Positions 22,366-35,425 of a DNA stretch of 64,000 nt are shown piece by piece. Source of the stretch: Gigaspora margarita (taxonomy: Eukaryota; Glomeromycota; Glomeromycetes; Diversisporales; Gigasporaceae); contig WTPW01000854.1 of the NCBI GenBank assembly GCA_009809945.1, forward strand, positions 109,445 through 173,444. Direction: 5' to 3'. The translations under genes were made by a program, and so were the position numbers. The first letter of the stretch is position 1; each line of letters opens with the position of its first letter. The notes under the pieces were generated by a model. It worked only from the letters and a program-made list of their open reading frames with translations. It ran no database searches and was not told the DNA's origin.

Positions 22366-22618
22366 ATATGGAAGTGGGTCAGTAGAAAAGGGACAAATCG
22401 TTTTTAGTAAATTTTTTTTTAATTTTTAAATTTAAATATTTTAACAACTATTTAATCAAATTTGCTAAAAATTTTTTATTTTAATCTTGAAATTATATAG
22501 GATTAAAATAAAAAAAATTATTAAATTTATTAAGATAGTTGTTAAGATATTTAAGTTTAAAGTCAAGAAAACTTTTACTTAGAAAAAATTTGTCCCTTTT
22601 CTACTGACTCATCCCATA
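22366..22618. mobile_element. MITE with GTCAGTAGAAAAGGGACAAA arms
   Basis: The left arm GTCAGTAGAAAAGGGACAAA and an inverted right arm enclose an AT-rich core that is itself largely self-complementary. The flanks resemble each other, but the target duplication is unclear. The nearby minus-strand frames 22128-22367 and 22712-22912 show no conserved motif. Confidence 0.6.
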
Positions 22619-22918
22619 TTTATAGAATTAAAATTAACTACAAAATATATAGTAGCTAGCAAGTCAAAAATATAATTCTATATGAAGAAGTAATGAAAAA
22701 AAATCTAAAACTCACTTAGAAAGAGAAAAGTAGCAGACAAGCATGTTTATGAAATCAAAATTAACTATAAAATTTATAGTAGCCACCAAAGCCAATAATA
22801 TAATTTTATATAAAAAAATAATAAAGAGAAATCTAAAAAAAGAAGTATGGCAATTAAATATATTTACAAAATCAAAATTTGTTACAAAATATATAGTAGC
22901 CATCAAAGCCAAATAAGT

Positions 22919-23158
22919 GGCAATTATTTTACTAACAATTACTTTACAAATATTCTATTTTACTAACAAATTATTTACTGACAAGTTCATTTTACTAATA
23001 GTTTATTTTACCAAAACTCAATTTATCAACAAAGTAATTTTGGTCATTGTTATTAGAGTTAGTGTAGACTCAAAATAAAATTAGGGTTAAAGTTGGTATA
23101 CTTTATAGAAAAAAAATTTGTCAGTAAAATGAGCTTTAGTAAAATGAACTATATAAGG
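22919..23158. mobile_element. Degenerate inverted element of TTTACTAACAA/TTGTCAGTAAAATGA units
   Basis: Short tandem units on the left (TTTACTAACAA type) face inverted units on the right (TTTGTCAGTAAAATGAGCTT). The structure matches the clearer 53700-54060 element, of which this looks like an older copy. Confidence 0.5.
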
Positions 23159-23324
23159 TAAAAGTTTTGCACTTAGATCAATTTCTTAATCATTTTTAAA
23201 GCTATTATTTTAAAATTAATATTTATAAATATAGTAGTTATAATAATTTTATAAAAAAATTTTTAGCTATTTTTATTAGACAGTTTTCAAAATATTAAAT
23301 TTTAATTATATATATAAAAACTAG

Positions 23325-24725
23325 AAAATTACTAATTTATACTACGGGTGATTATTGTATAAAAAAATCTGTGCTCAGTTTTTAGTCACATAATAAAGAT
23401 TGTAATTTTTACTAAAAATAAAAATTTTTAACCATTTAAATCAAGATATCTCAATAACTACCTGAACAAATTTGATAAAACTTTCTTATTTGAATATTAA
23501 AGGTTTATATGATCTATAAAAAAAGTTTCATCGAATTTGGTTAGGTGGCTATTGAACTATCTTTACTTAAAGTTTGAAAAAATTTGACACAACTTTTAAT
23601 TTTTAATAGATGTTGATTTTTTTAAACTTTGAGTAAAGATATCTCAACAACTTGCTAATTAAATTCGATGTAAATTTTTTTATTTGAATTCTATAAGTCC
23701 ATAGAATTTAAATAAGAAAGATTCTTCAAATTTAATTAGATGCTTATGGAAATAGTTTCACTCAAAGTTAGAGAAAAAATTTAATACAATTTTTGTTTTA
23801 ATAAGCATTTTGATTTTTTTTAAAAAAATTTGAATAAAGATACCTTGACAACTATACTATTAAATTTAATAAACCATTTTTATTGATTCTATAAATCTGT
23901 AGAATTCAAACAAAAATATTTTCATCAAAATTGATCAGGCGGTTTTTGAGATACCTTCACTCAAATTTTGAAAAACTTTGGTATAACTTCTATTTTGATG
24001 AGCATTTTGATTTTCTCTTACTTTGAGCAAAGATGTCTCCACACCCACTTGTTCAAATTTGATAAAACATTTTATTTGAATTTTATGAATTCATAGAATT
24101 CAAATAAAAAATGTTCTATCAATTTGAACAAGTGAATATAGAAACATCTTTGCTCAAAGTTAATAAAAAATCAAAACGTCTATTAAAATAGAAGTTATGC
24201 CAACTTTTTTCAAAATTTGAGTGAAGATATCTCAACACCCACCCAATCAAATTCAATGAAAGTTTTTTCTAGATTGTATTAATCCTTAGAATTGAAATAA
24301 TAAAGTTTTGTCAAATTTGCTTAGATGTTTTTTGAAATATTTTGATTTGAAGTTTTGAAAATTTTTATTTTTAGTGAAAATTATGATCTTCATCACATGA
24401 CTAAAAACTGAGTACAGATTTTTTTTATGTTAGAAATCAGGATCATAACATGTAGATCAATTTTGTATAACAAAAACAAAAATTTTTTAAAAAATTGCTA
24501 AAATTACTTCTAACCTAAAATTTTGTTTATGAAACTACTTTTTTTATACAAAAAAAAAATTCTTTGTCAAATTTTATAATTTATAAAATACTACCTAATT
24601 TTTAGCTTTTATCCTTACCCTAACATTAAAGAAATTTAATTTTTATTTAATAAAATTTTTTATTTTGCTTTTGTATTGTAGATCACAGGAGTATCACAGG
24701 TGATAATCATCTATAGTAATTATTA
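23325..24725. mobile_element. Nested pair: outer ATAYACTACAGG-type MITE holding a 1.05-kb foldback
   Basis: Outer ends are near TACTACGGGTGATTATTG and the inverted right end at 24690-24710. An inner inverted repeat (about 23370-24426) has arms TCAGTTTTTAGTCACAT and ATGACTAAAAACTGAGTA and repetitive ATTTTGATxxx/CAAAGAT blocks throughout. No coding frame. Confidence 0.6.
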
Positions 24726-24926
24726 GTTATTTTCTAAAACTATTATAAATTTTTATATATAATAATTAGTTTAAAAATATTAAAAAAAATAAAAAATTTT
24801 AACCAGTTTCTTTGAAAATTTAAATAATAATAGATTTAAAACTTTTTTATTTTGCAAAGCTATATATATTTTAATATTAATATTTTATAGAAAAAATCTA
24901 TTTATACACTATATATATGTACAAGG

Positions 24927-25585
24927 TAGGGGTTTTAATGGGTTAGGTTGGGTTGGGTTTGGGCCTGACCCAAATCAGACCCACTTGGGTCAAAACCCGA
25001 CCCAGGTTTGACCCTCTTCATGTCAAACCTGACCTGGATCTGACCCGCCTCATGTAAACCCAACCTGAGTCTGACCTAACCAAACCCAACCCAGGTTGAA
25101 CTCTAGTCAATAATAGTTGCTACATATATAAATCAATAATACTCACTTAAGTAAACTTGTTTGGGAGAGAAAATGCATATATACTAAAATTTTATTCCAA
25201 TCAGAAAAATTTTATCTTTGACTTTAATTTTTATATTCAATAAAAAAAATTAGAATCTTTTTAAAAAATATGTTTAACAAATGTAAAAATTAAATATCAA
25301 ATAATAAAAAGTTCTTCAATTTGGATAAAAATTTTAGAGCATGTGCATTTTGTACTTTCAAACAATTTTACTTAAGCAGATTTTATCAATTTACATAGTA
25401 AATTTTTGATTTTACTATATAGTGACTACTTGCGATTATTGAATATAATCTATCCGGGTCTGATCTAATCTAGGTTTTCTCTAACCTAGGTCTGACCTGA
25501 CCTGCATTTTATCTGACCTGACCCAATCTGGATTGGATCAGACTCGAGTTGGGTTGGGTCAGACCTGACCTAGCTAAGACCCCTA
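24927..25585. mobile_element. Element with TAGGGGT ends and GGGTTGGGTC internal repeats
   Basis: Ends TAGGGGTTTTAATGGGTTAG and the inverted TAGGGGTCTTAGCTAGGTCA. Subterminal GGGTTGGGTC-type repeats resemble those of the hAT-like element at 4321-5423. The flanks do not show a clean 8-bp duplication. A further unit of the 'GCTACATAGTAAA' family is nested at about 25107-25441. Confidence 0.62.
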
Positions 25586-25860
25586 GTGTACAGTACTAAT
25601 TAATTGATTTGTATATCCATGTAATATATAAATTATAGACCAAAATTAAACCTGATTTAAGGTTAGAGTTGGGTGAGCTGTGGGATTAGAAGGGGTTATA
25701 GTTTATAATAAAATTTTGCAAGAAATATTTTTGTTAAAGCCCAAAGGGTAGTTTTATATGCAAAATTTTAATTTATTATACTTGTGTTTATACATGAGTG
25801 TACAAATAGTAATTGCCAAATAAAAAAAAATTAAAATAAATTAAAAAAAATTGAATAAAT

Positions 25861-26525
25861 AAAATTGCTATTTGCACCATAGATTTTGTATAACATTACA
25901 TTAATCAACCTTTTCTATTTGCACCATGGTTTAGTTACGAACATTTGAAAAATTTTAACTTGCACCCCTACATGTTGTTAATCTATAAAAAAAGGCAAGT
26001 TTTTATTGATGCAACATCTAAAGTTATATAAAAATTGTGAAAATCTTATTTTGCACCTCTACATGTTGTTAATCTACAAAAAAGGTGAGTTTTTATTAGT
26101 GCAATATAAAAATAGCCCAAGGTTACACAAAATTGTAAAATTCTGGCCCGCATTATGTTAAGGCCTTAAGAAATTAGGGTAAGGGTTGGCCCGTATTATA
26201 AAATTAGGGTTAGAGTTGGCCCACATTATAAAATTAGGTTAGCAGATCTACTAGAGCATTCTAACCAGTCCCAAAGTTATATGAAAATTGTAAAAATCTT
26301 ATCCTGCACCTCTACATGTTGTTAATCTACAAAAAAGAGTTTTTATTAGTACAACATTAAAAAATCTAAGGTTACATGAAAATTGCGAAAAATCTTTTTT
26401 ATATATTGTTAATTTGTAAAAAAAGAAGAGTTTTTATTGGTGCAACATATATTACCATGGTGCAAATAGAAAAGGTTGATTGATAATTTAATGTTAGCAA
26501 AAATCATAGTGTAAATAGCAATACC
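25861..26525. mobile_element. Inverted-repeat element containing a tandem array
   Basis: Arms of about 65 bp (25861-25929 and about 26455-26525) share CAACCTTTTCTATTTGCACC. Between them lie about four diverged units, each with ACATGTTGTTAATCTA and GAGTTTTTATT (starts near 25966, 26052, 26306, 26393), plus a short TTAGGGT-rich insert near 26160-26240. Confidence 0.6.
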
Positions 26526-26800
26526 ATAAAAATAAATATATAAAGCGAAATAAATAAATAAAAATGAAACAAATAAAAAAATTAAATAAGTTAAGAAAAA
26601 ACAACAATAAATAGCAAAGTAAATAAAAAATATAAAAACAAATAAAAAAATCAAAAAAGTTAAAAAAAAAAGTAAAATAAATAAAAAAAAATAAAAAAAA
26701 GTTAAAAAAAAAGATTGAAATAGAAAAAGATTGAAATAGAAAAAAAAGATCAAAATAGAAAAAAGAGATTGAAATAAAAAAAAGATAGAAATAAAAAAAC
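26526..26800. repeat. A-rich low-complexity tract
   Basis: AAATAAATAAAAAAAT-type simple sequence. It produces long Phe-rich minus-strand frames that are not genes. Confidence 0.7.
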
Positions 26801-29148
26801 CAGATCTGGATATATCTATTAAAAGTTATTAATTGTACAGATTTATAAACAAAGATTTGTGAAGAACTCAAAATTAAAATTTTTTATAACATTCTACAAT
26901 TTTTTTTTAAAATTCTGTGATTATTTATTAATAATTTGGAGATTATTGCAGATAATTTGTATTTTTACTTTCCCAATATAGTGTACAAATAAATATTTGA
27001 TAAAAATCTTTGAAAAAATATAATTAAAAGATCTATATCTTCAACCTAAATCCCACTTTGAATAGGTTTAATTCCAATAATGTTACTGCGAGCAGTAAAT
27101 TCATTTTCAATAATTCTTAGTTATGCTCATTTAGCTAAAATTGCTTTGTGGATAGATAAGAAACTTTGTAAAAAAATATTATATATGATTTTAAATTACT
27201 TTTTTACAGAAGTAAGGATAGATCTTCTTCAGCAGTATTTTGGAATTTATGTAATAAGCAATAAATGTTATTGTAATCAACAAGGTTAAAGACACTGATG
27301 AAATTCTTGGTGGATATAATACTATTGCATAGAATAAACTTGAAAATAATTATTATTATAAAATGAGAACTTTAATTTTTTGAAAAATAATAATATTCAA
27401 ACAATAATTTTGAGTCATGTAAAGCATTTGCAATATGCAATTTATTGTAACTCTAATTATGGTCCAACTTTGGTAGTTCTAGTCTTGTATTAATAAATAA
27501 TTTTGATCAGGATAATCAATGTTTTTGTTATCATTCTATATATAAAAATTTATTAAAGCACATCCACATATATTCAAGGTTATTCATTTTTTTCTGTAGA
27601 GGAATATGAAATATTTCAAATTCATAAAAAGAGCATGTAAATTTATATAAATTTTTATAATTATGTTTTTAACTCTTATTGATTATATATATATATAGAT
27701 TACATAATTTCTTGGATTATTAAAAGTTTATATACATCTCTTTAGTTATATCAATACTTTTAAAAAAACAAAAAAATTGTCTAATATATCAAGATGTTAG
27801 TTTAACTAGGCATTTTCATATTATAGCTATTTTCATAAATTCTGGTTCACTCTAAAAAAATTTGCTCAGTTGATAAGTTATTTATTTCAGTATTATGCAA
27901 CTTATATAAATATATATATCAATGTCCAAAATTTTAAATTCATCAAATATGATACTTCTAAACCATTTTCGTTGAAAAATACTTAGAAAGTTTGTTAGTT
28001 AGAGTATTTTCTAAACACTTTGGTATTAAATCTTTTATGGTTCAAGCTTTCAAACAACTTCAAAAGTATGGCTGTGTTGAAGAATTATCATCATTCTAAA
28101 TAAACTTTATACAGTAAAACCTTTACTTTGGTCTTATTATAATCATTAAGACATCATCATTAAGACATTATTGGTAAATCTTAATAAAATCTTGTTAATT
28201 TGTGCTGCATGTTTTTCAAACCAGTTGACAAACTCCTCTATGAGAAAAATGGTCGGAGTGTTGGACGGGTCAGCATGGGTTGTCCATGTTATGTGGCATG
28301 TAAAGGCATGAAACATGAACCAAAATAGCACGTAGTTTACATTTTACATTATTGATACATGCATTAGATAGCACTTATAGCATGTTTTATTTCGTTACTT
28401 TGAATGTAATTACCCATGCTAAAACCTGTAAGTTTTGGTTTAGTAAAGTGCAGCAAAACCTGGTTCATTTATGGTCCAAAATGTCTGAATAAACAGTTCA
28501 ATTCGGACCAATTCATATGCCAACACGGATCACAGACATACAAACTCAGACATCTAGCCAAGCTACACTTGACCATAGCTCTTTATAGGAACATGTGCCT
28601 ACACAAACTACTTTTTCATAGGGCTCTTGATCATACCTACTCATATATTATTGGGTGTTTCATATTAAAAGGCAAATTTTTAAAATTAATTTATGAATTG
28701 ATACATATTAATAAACAAGTTTGCTTTACTATAAGTTGCTAAAGCTAATTATATAACAAAAAGATTTACAAAATGAACTTGAAGTAAATATTTCGTTTTT
28801 ATTTATAGATCATTTAGTTCAAAGCAGATTATATATTTAAAAGAAAATAAACTTATGTCACCCCTTTTTTAATTAAGATCTATTAATCAGCAAGAATAGT
28901 ATTTGGCATAATTTTTTATTGTGCATATTTAATAAAGATGTTGAAAAAATTGATATTGCAAATATTGATCGCTGTAATAGAAACTCCAAAAATTTTTTAT
29001 ATACTAATCTGCATGGGTATAGAGAAGTACAAAACTTAATTTGCACTGTACAGTATAAAATATTATAAACTTATTATTATATACATATATTATCTAGCTG
29101 CAATCCATCATAGAACCAATCTGAACTAAAAAATTAGGCTATTTTAGA
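26801..29148. other. Spacer without a recognised gene
   Basis: AT-rich, with slightly higher-GC patches near 27060-27290 and 28170-28640. The plus-strand frames there (27080-27289; 28416-28742, 108 residues) match no family I know and have no supporting splice or domain signals. Confidence 0.4.
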
Positions 29149-29987
29149 TAGTGATACGGGTCAATAAAAAAATTGTGAGCTGAGGCTGATCCCTAAAAAG
29201 CTTGGGCCAGTTGACTGGGCCAACCTTTTGCTAGTATAAATTTTTCTGATCAGAATCAGTCATCATTTATATATATTAAACATGTAAAAGGCTATCAGAT
29301 AGTTTTTTGTCGAATTCTAGTAATATTAAATTATTTAATTTTTATTCTTTTTGTCCTTGAGAAAATTCCAGCATGCAGTATTTTATGTTGATTGATTGTC
29401 TATGCCTCCAAACGTTTTGATACTTGGATTATAATTGCTATTTGCCAGTTTATCATCTAAATAAGTCAATTCTCTTATACTATTGTAAATAACTATAGTG
29501 TGAATAGTCTAAAGGCATCAAATCGATTAATAATTTTTTTAAATTGTATCTACTCAATAAAAAATTTTAAAGTTGCAAAATAAAATATGTAATTTAATAG
29601 CTTTTGACAATATCTATCAAAATATGTATTTTATTTTAAGAATTAGTTGCTTGTTATTAAAAAGATGTAATTTTAAATTTATAAGTTTTTAAAATTTTCA
29701 GCACTATATATAAAAAAAATTAAAAAAATATATAAAAATTTAACCAATCAAATTCAATTTTATTAGTAAATGATCAACAAAATTTTTAGCACTACTATAA
29801 AAATTTGATACAATTAATCTGTTTGTACCATAGCTGATTTTTATTTAATCTCTAGCCAGAAATATGCTTTAGAAGAGAATTGATTCTAATACTTATCTTA
29901 CCAACTGGCCCAGTTCACAAAGATGCGAGCTGAGGGTCGACCTGCCCATCGACCTGGGCATTGGGCTGGGGTCGACCCATATCACTA
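29149..29987. mobile_element. hAT-like element with TAGTGATA ends
   Basis: Ends TAGTGATACGGGTC and GACCCATATCACTA are inverted, with subterminal GAGCTGAGG and GGGCC/GGGTC motifs on both sides. No matching 8-bp flanks were found, so the boundaries are approximate. The interior is AT-rich. Confidence 0.6.
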
Positions 29988-30165
29988 GAATTGACACAAA
30001 CAGTTAATAATAATAAGCTTTAGAACAAAATGTTTAACCAAAAGGAGTGCAGCATGGGAGAATCAAAGAAAAATATAAACGATAATTCCAAATAAAGTAT
30101 GCAGATATATCTGGCGTATTGAATAAATTGTTAAAAATGAGATACAACAAGTTTTCAGTGCCCCA

Positions 30166-30378
30166 AAAAATTTCTTGTGACCCACCCAGCACTATCTAAG
30201 AAAAAAGCACCTTATTTTATTATTTACTTACAACTGGTTTGTAGGCGAGAAATAGCTCCACTGGCTAATTTTACTGTTTGAAAAAAAGAATTCTTGCAAC
30301 CTACCAGTACTAAAAAAGCACATTATTCTATTTACAACTTGTTTTTGGGCGAGAAATAGCCTACTGGCTAATTTTACT
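30166..30378. repeat. Direct duplication, about 100-bp units
   Basis: Two adjacent diverged copies each contain AAAAAAGCAC, GGCGAGAAATAGC and CTGGCTAATTTTACT. Confidence 0.65.
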
Positions 30379-30517
30379 ATGACTTCCAACTGCTTTTTTG
30401 CTACCATCTGATTGAATATATTTGATCGTAATTAATAATGTGATCATTTTAAGTAAGTATGAGGTAATTAAAAGTACTGTACATATGCAGTAATTGAAGT
30501 AATTGTGTTAGAGTTTG

Positions 30518-30600
30518 GAACTGAATTTATTTTTCATATGTTAAAACCAATTAAAAAAAAAACCAGGTTTAACATATCAAAAATAAAACTAGTTCCAACT
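30518..30600. repeat. Hairpin of about 80 bp
   Basis: Arms contain GTTTGGAACTGAATTTATTT and its near complement around an A-rich loop. Confidence 0.55.
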
Positions 30601-30939
30601 TTAATATGTTATGTCTTTTCTGCGAACCTGATTTTAAAGTGATAGCTAACGAGCCAGGCCTTTCGAGATGACAGTTAGATAAGTAATTAGCTTGTTGAGA
30701 TGACAACTAATTAAACATAAATGTAAAATGCATTAGTCAGCGAAGAAGAAAAAGCAATAGGTAGCCGATGCTTAAAAAGCTTGCATATGTTGCTTGATGG
30801 TAGAAGAGGCAATAACTATAATGTTCTTCATAGTATTAATTCTGAATAAGAGACAAAAAAAAAAGAAAAAAAAAATTTTATTATTAAACTTTTTTTAGCT
30901 AACCAATCGTGATTAAGTATTTTTAGCCAATAAAAAAAA

Positions 30940-31160
30940 TGTGATTATAAAGAAGTATTTTTTTTAATAAATCGGCCTAAAAGATTTTTAAAAAGATGTG
31001 CTAGTAATTATACTATAGTTGTAATTTTATAAAGGTATTTTTAATATAAAAAAAATGCCCATACAAAATTGTGTGATTATATAGGAGGTGATTGTATAAA
31101 GGTACGACTGTAATAGCATTTGAAACCCCTGTAAAAGGACATGTCCTATGACTGATATAG
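30940..31160. repeat. Tigger-type end and solo GGACATGTCC-family end
   Basis: TGTGATTATATAGGAGGTGA followed by CGACTGTA resembles a Tigger-like right end. It is followed at 31113-31160 by an end segment nearly identical to 12675-12720 (CCCCTGTAAAAGGACATGTC). Confidence 0.5.
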
Positions 31161-32043
31161 ACTTAAAAGGCCACTATCTATATGTAAAATTGTGTTCCAA
31201 ACATTTTTATATGGTTTTCAAAGCTGATTTAAACACTATTTTTCAAGTATTTTCGCACTTTTCTCTTTTTTTCTTCTTGTACATGTGTTTTGTTTTGATG
31301 TCAGACTAATCTGAAAAGATCAAAATTTACATTTTCTGATTGGTTAATTTTCATGCGACATGTCACGTTACTGCAGCATGGCGGACATTCGATTTGATTG
31401 GTTAAAAAAATGTAAACAAGTAAACAATATGCATAATGTAGATCATTATATAAAATTAGATAATTAATATAATTAATATAATTAAGACCATATAAAGTTA
31501 ATTTTTTGAGACAAATAAAATGACCACTCNCCCGTACTTTTACTAAAAAATTTTAAAACTTTTTAAATTATAAAACTTTAAATTTAATTTTTATAAAGTT
31601 ATAACCTGGAAATACATCAAAAAATTTTCAGACAGCACAAAAAATTTATAACAATCTATATGCTTTATAAAAAAAGATAGTTTCTAAACTAACATTTGTA
31701 TCTTACAATAAATAATTAGTATTCTTTATTATAATAAAAAATTTTGCTATCTTATCTTATTTCTGTATTTAAAAATTTGAAATAGCGTTTTAAGTCTATT
31801 AACAAAATCAAACTTAAAATTTGATTGATTGGAATTTATGTTATTATCTCATAAACTCAATGCCAAGATTCTCTTGATATACATTTAACGTTTAATTATT
31901 CTCATCTATTTATTTTATTAAATATAGATTGAATTGTCATAACCTATTTAAAGATCTAAACTGAATTTGCTTTCAAGACACATTCAAACCCAATTATTCT
32001 TAGAAGTTTTTTTTTATATATTTTTAATATAGTCTCTTGATAA
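31161..32043. other. AT-rich spacer
   Basis: Nothing coding recognised; one N at 31530. A stretch at 31372-31410 (GCGGACATTCGATTTGATTG) has an inverted counterpart at about 35270-35307. Confidence 0.4.
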
Positions 32044-32211
32044 GGGAAGTGCCATTTATTACGTAATTTCAAGAGGGGGGGAGGGGGGTTAGCAGTCTAT
32101 CATGTATATATATTATATATATAAATTATTATTGGCTGCTAATTCGATCACAGGGGGGGAGGGGGTATGACCATCTAATAAAAATAAATTACATAATATA
32201 CGGCACTTCCC
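32044..32211. mobile_element. PIF/Harbinger-like MITE, 168 bp
   Basis: Inverted ends GGGAAGTGCC and GGCACTTCCC with TAA on both sides (32041-32043, 32212-32214). G-rich and C-poor runs flank a TATATA core. The same family is at 40211-40789. Confidence 0.75.
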
Positions 32212-32567
32212 TAATGGCTAAATAGTATTTTAAATTTTATTTAGAACATGCAAAGAGCTAATTTTCACTCTATTTTATTTTCTAAGAATTTATTATAAAA
32301 TATTAATCGAAGTTTTGAAATAAAATATAATTTTGATTCTACTAGGAAGAACTGTTGAGGTTCGGTACCTTAATATTTGGATTTTAATTGTATAGTTTCT
32401 TTAAAAATTTATAAAATATATCTATATATCATTTAAAATAACAAATCTAGCCACCAACAATCGTAATAAAGGTAATTTTGATATTTATTATTTCAATATT
32501 CGTTTAATAAATTTATATACAGTGTTTAAATTTAGTAATTTTTATTATATAATATCTTAAAGAAAAT

Positions 32568-32743
32568 AACTGGGGGGAAATCACCTCCCTTATTATTTTA
32601 GGGTTGGGGTAAAATTTTGAATCATGTATATTAGATATAAGAACCTGATCCTGATTTCAGTTCTCGTGAGGTTTTCAGGAGTGCCCGATCCTGATTACTT
32701 AGTACATTTTTGAGTTATATCACCCCGATGAATTCCCCCAGTT
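32568..32743. mobile_element. MITE with AACTGGGGG ends
   Basis: Inverted ends AACTGGGGGG and CCCCCAGTT, flanked by AAAAT on each side (32563-32567, 32744-32748). The interior has paired CCTGATCCTGATT and CCGATCCTGATTA motifs. Confidence 0.6.
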
Positions 32744-33137
32744 AAAATTAGTCATTCTCTATCTTAAATAGAACTTGCTAACCACTATTTCACCAACAAT
32801 CTACATCTAGCCAGCTCTAAACTATAAGTCTAGCTAATCCTAACTGGGTTATATCTTTTCTCTCAAAGATATATAGCAATTGCTAAATTGTTGTAGTATG
32901 GAAATAATAAATAGAATTAGCAATTCAATAACTTCCTTTTACTTGATTTAATAATCTAAATACCAATATAAAAATAGGCAATAAATTTGGTTAATTAAAT
33001 CAAATATTACCATTGGGAACTTCAACATAATTAATGCGTTAACTTGCTAAAAATATATACAAAATTACAGTTTGAAAAAATAAATTAGTTATTGTAGTAT
33101 GTAGCAGGTAGTGAATAACTGTGACCAAATATTCACA

Positions 33138-33430
33138 TACCGTAAATCGCCAAAAATAAACACCCTCTGAAAATAAGCACACCTCTGCAAAATCTCAAAA
33201 ATCCGTTGACAGTCGCTACATATAAAAGTCTAAATTTTACTAAGTAAACCTCAAAAGTGCAATTAAGTAAAGTTGTTCAGGCCATCAAATTACACCTATA
33301 GTAAAAATTTGGTATTATTTGAACAACTTTTTATTAGTACGTTTTTTAATTTTTCAAAAAATTCAATTATTCGAAAATAAGCACCCCCTACATATTGGAA
33401 GGGGATGCTTATTTTTGAGCATATACGGTA
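33138..33430. mobile_element. TACCGTAAA-family element
   Basis: Inverted ends TACCGTAAAT and ATATACGGTA continuing into AAAAATAAGCA-type sequence. A fragment of the 'CAGTCGCTACAT' family is nested inside. Relatives are at 41371-41460, 51759-52029 and 56409-56781. Confidence 0.6.
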
Positions 33431-33639
33431 TCCATTATTGCATAGTGTACAATCCTGTACAATAACTAAGTGTAAAAAGCACGGGTTGTTACATAAGATC
33501 ATACTAAAATTTTAAAAAATATAAGTATTATTACCTGGTTTAGAGAGGGTTGAAAGATTCAAAAATCGACTTGTATAAATAGGTTGTGGGTGCGTCTGAT
33601 GTTCAAATCGTATCGATTTGACTTGATTATATGATCCTT

Positions 33640-34240
33640 AACTTGCTTATAAAAATTTGGTTTTTTCATTTTTCAGATTTCTAAAAAAAAATGATAGCAA
33701 TTGGTCGGTTTTGAGGATCTGTGTCTAAACATTTATTCATCAGATCCAAATATTTCCAAAATAAAAATCTTTATGCACTAGGTTGGCTTCGTAAATTGTT
33801 TTAGGCCCACCAGCTATATAATATAAGTTAGCTACTTTGGAATACCAATTTAATTCACCATATTTACTATCTAACAATTTTCTGAGACTTTCCTGCTTTG
33901 CGTACTCCATTGCCATCATGTAGTTACCATCTTTTGGCTTTTTTTTTGGTTATTCCATATATCGCAATTGCAGAATCGCCCCATGTTTATGTTGATTTTT
34001 AATCTAAAATTTTAATTGCGATAAATAAGATTACTACACCTTAATAATAATAAATTATAATGCTAACTTCTTCTAAAAATTCTTGTTTTTATATCTTTAG
34101 AATTATTAAGGCCCTTTAAACAAACATCTGTTTGTGCTCTTCGTTTTCATACTTACTTTTGATGATCAAGTCCTATAATATATCCATCAATCCATACTGC
34201 CTTAAAAATGATACCAAAGCCTCTTTTAGCAAGATACTTT
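33640..34240 (-). pseudogene. Protein kinase (tyrosine-kinase-like) pseudogene
   Basis: Read on the minus strand from about 34236: YLAKRGFGIIFKAVWIDGYI corresponds to the glycine-rich loop and N-lobe. Then come in-frame TAA and TGA, then TDVCLKGLNNSKDI with the VAxK-like lysine. After a frameshift, IAIYGITKKKAK precedes GNYMMAMEYAKQESLRKLL (hinge and helix D) and NLVHKDFYFGNIWI (33785-33743; catalytic loop, HRD changed to HKD), then stops. LDTDPQNRPIA near 33690-33730 resembles kinase subdomain XI, so the activation-loop region is missing. Such kinases are strongly expanded in arbuscular mycorrhizal fungi. It is clearly not functional. Confidence 0.8.
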
Positions 34241-35425
34241 ATGTCACGGTTCTGGGTCAGCATGGGATATACGGGTACTACTGATCGAGTCACGGATTAT
34301 CAATTATTGGATTAAATTATGATCAATTACGGATCAAGACAGAAAGTTAAGTATTTTAATAATTGATTGTTTGATTATGATAAAAAGATTTTAATTAATC
34401 ACAATGAAATCAAATTCGGGGTCCGTTTTCAAAAAATATATAGGAGTTAGACCTGGTGGTGCGACTCAAAAAAAAAAAAAGAATCATAATCGATATCTGA
34501 ATTAATTGATCAATGTCGCAATTTTCACTTGTTCAATTACAAAATTCTCTTGTAAACCTTAATTAAAAAAATAATAAATATAATAATAATTAAGAGCTAT
34601 GACTATCGATATTTCAGATTTGCTATAAAAAAAAACAAACTAAACTTTATACTCTAAATCGTTAATTTAAGCTTGCCCCTTTTTTGCACAACAGATGATA
34701 TTTGGTCAACGTAGTAGTACTTAATTACTTATGTAAAGTATAAAAAGTAAAATGATTCAGAGTGATTTCTTATAGCACTACACAAAAACTTCAAGTCTTG
34801 GTTAATACGCTTTGTGGATTATGCCGGTTGGCTATAAAGGCGGCTTTCTAAAGAATATTTAGAAATACTAATGTTAAAATTAATAATTGATCAAAATATC
34901 AGATCTCGTGTCAAAATGGTAATTCGGTCCTTATTAGAATCAATAATTGTAGCTTATTTGAGACAAGACTAGATTTTTGTAATAAAGCATTCGAAAATAT
35001 GAAAAAAAATAAAAAAAAACTTTTTAATTAACTATTCATTATACATTACTTTACAAAATTTTGCTCTCTAAGCAAAGTTTTTTAGGTATATGATCTATAC
35101 TGATATTTTTTTACTGAAGACGTACAAAGGGTTAAAGAATACTATAGCATGCTTTAAAAAAATTTTTATTGTGTAAACCACGAGTTGCTAATTGACAATG
35201 TGGTTTTTTATAGTAAGGGTTACTTTAAAAAATTTTTTTTATGTTGTGTAACTCAAGGATCTTCAAACCAATCAAATCGAATGTCTGCCATGCTCGTTAC
35301 TACAAAAGTGTTTAGACCCCTGATGCAGTTCTAAACCCTAACTATTAACTCTAACTTAATATTAATTAAATTCAATTTTGTTTATTGTTTTGTTTATTTT
35401 TTTATATTGATCATCACGTTATACT
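34241..35425. other. Spacer, no gene recognised
   Basis: AT-rich, with a higher-GC patch at 34240-34300 (GGGTCAGCATGGGATATACG) that also occurs in part near 28262. No frame is supported. Confidence 0.4.

Noticed and set aside
26409..26871. Long Phe-rich membrane-like ORFs on the minus strand
   Set aside because: Artefacts of an A-rich simple-sequence tract; overlapping frames are equally open.
28416..28742. 108-codon plus-strand ORF as a gene
   Set aside because: No recognisable motif, no flanking splice or regulatory signal, and a composition like the surrounding spacer.
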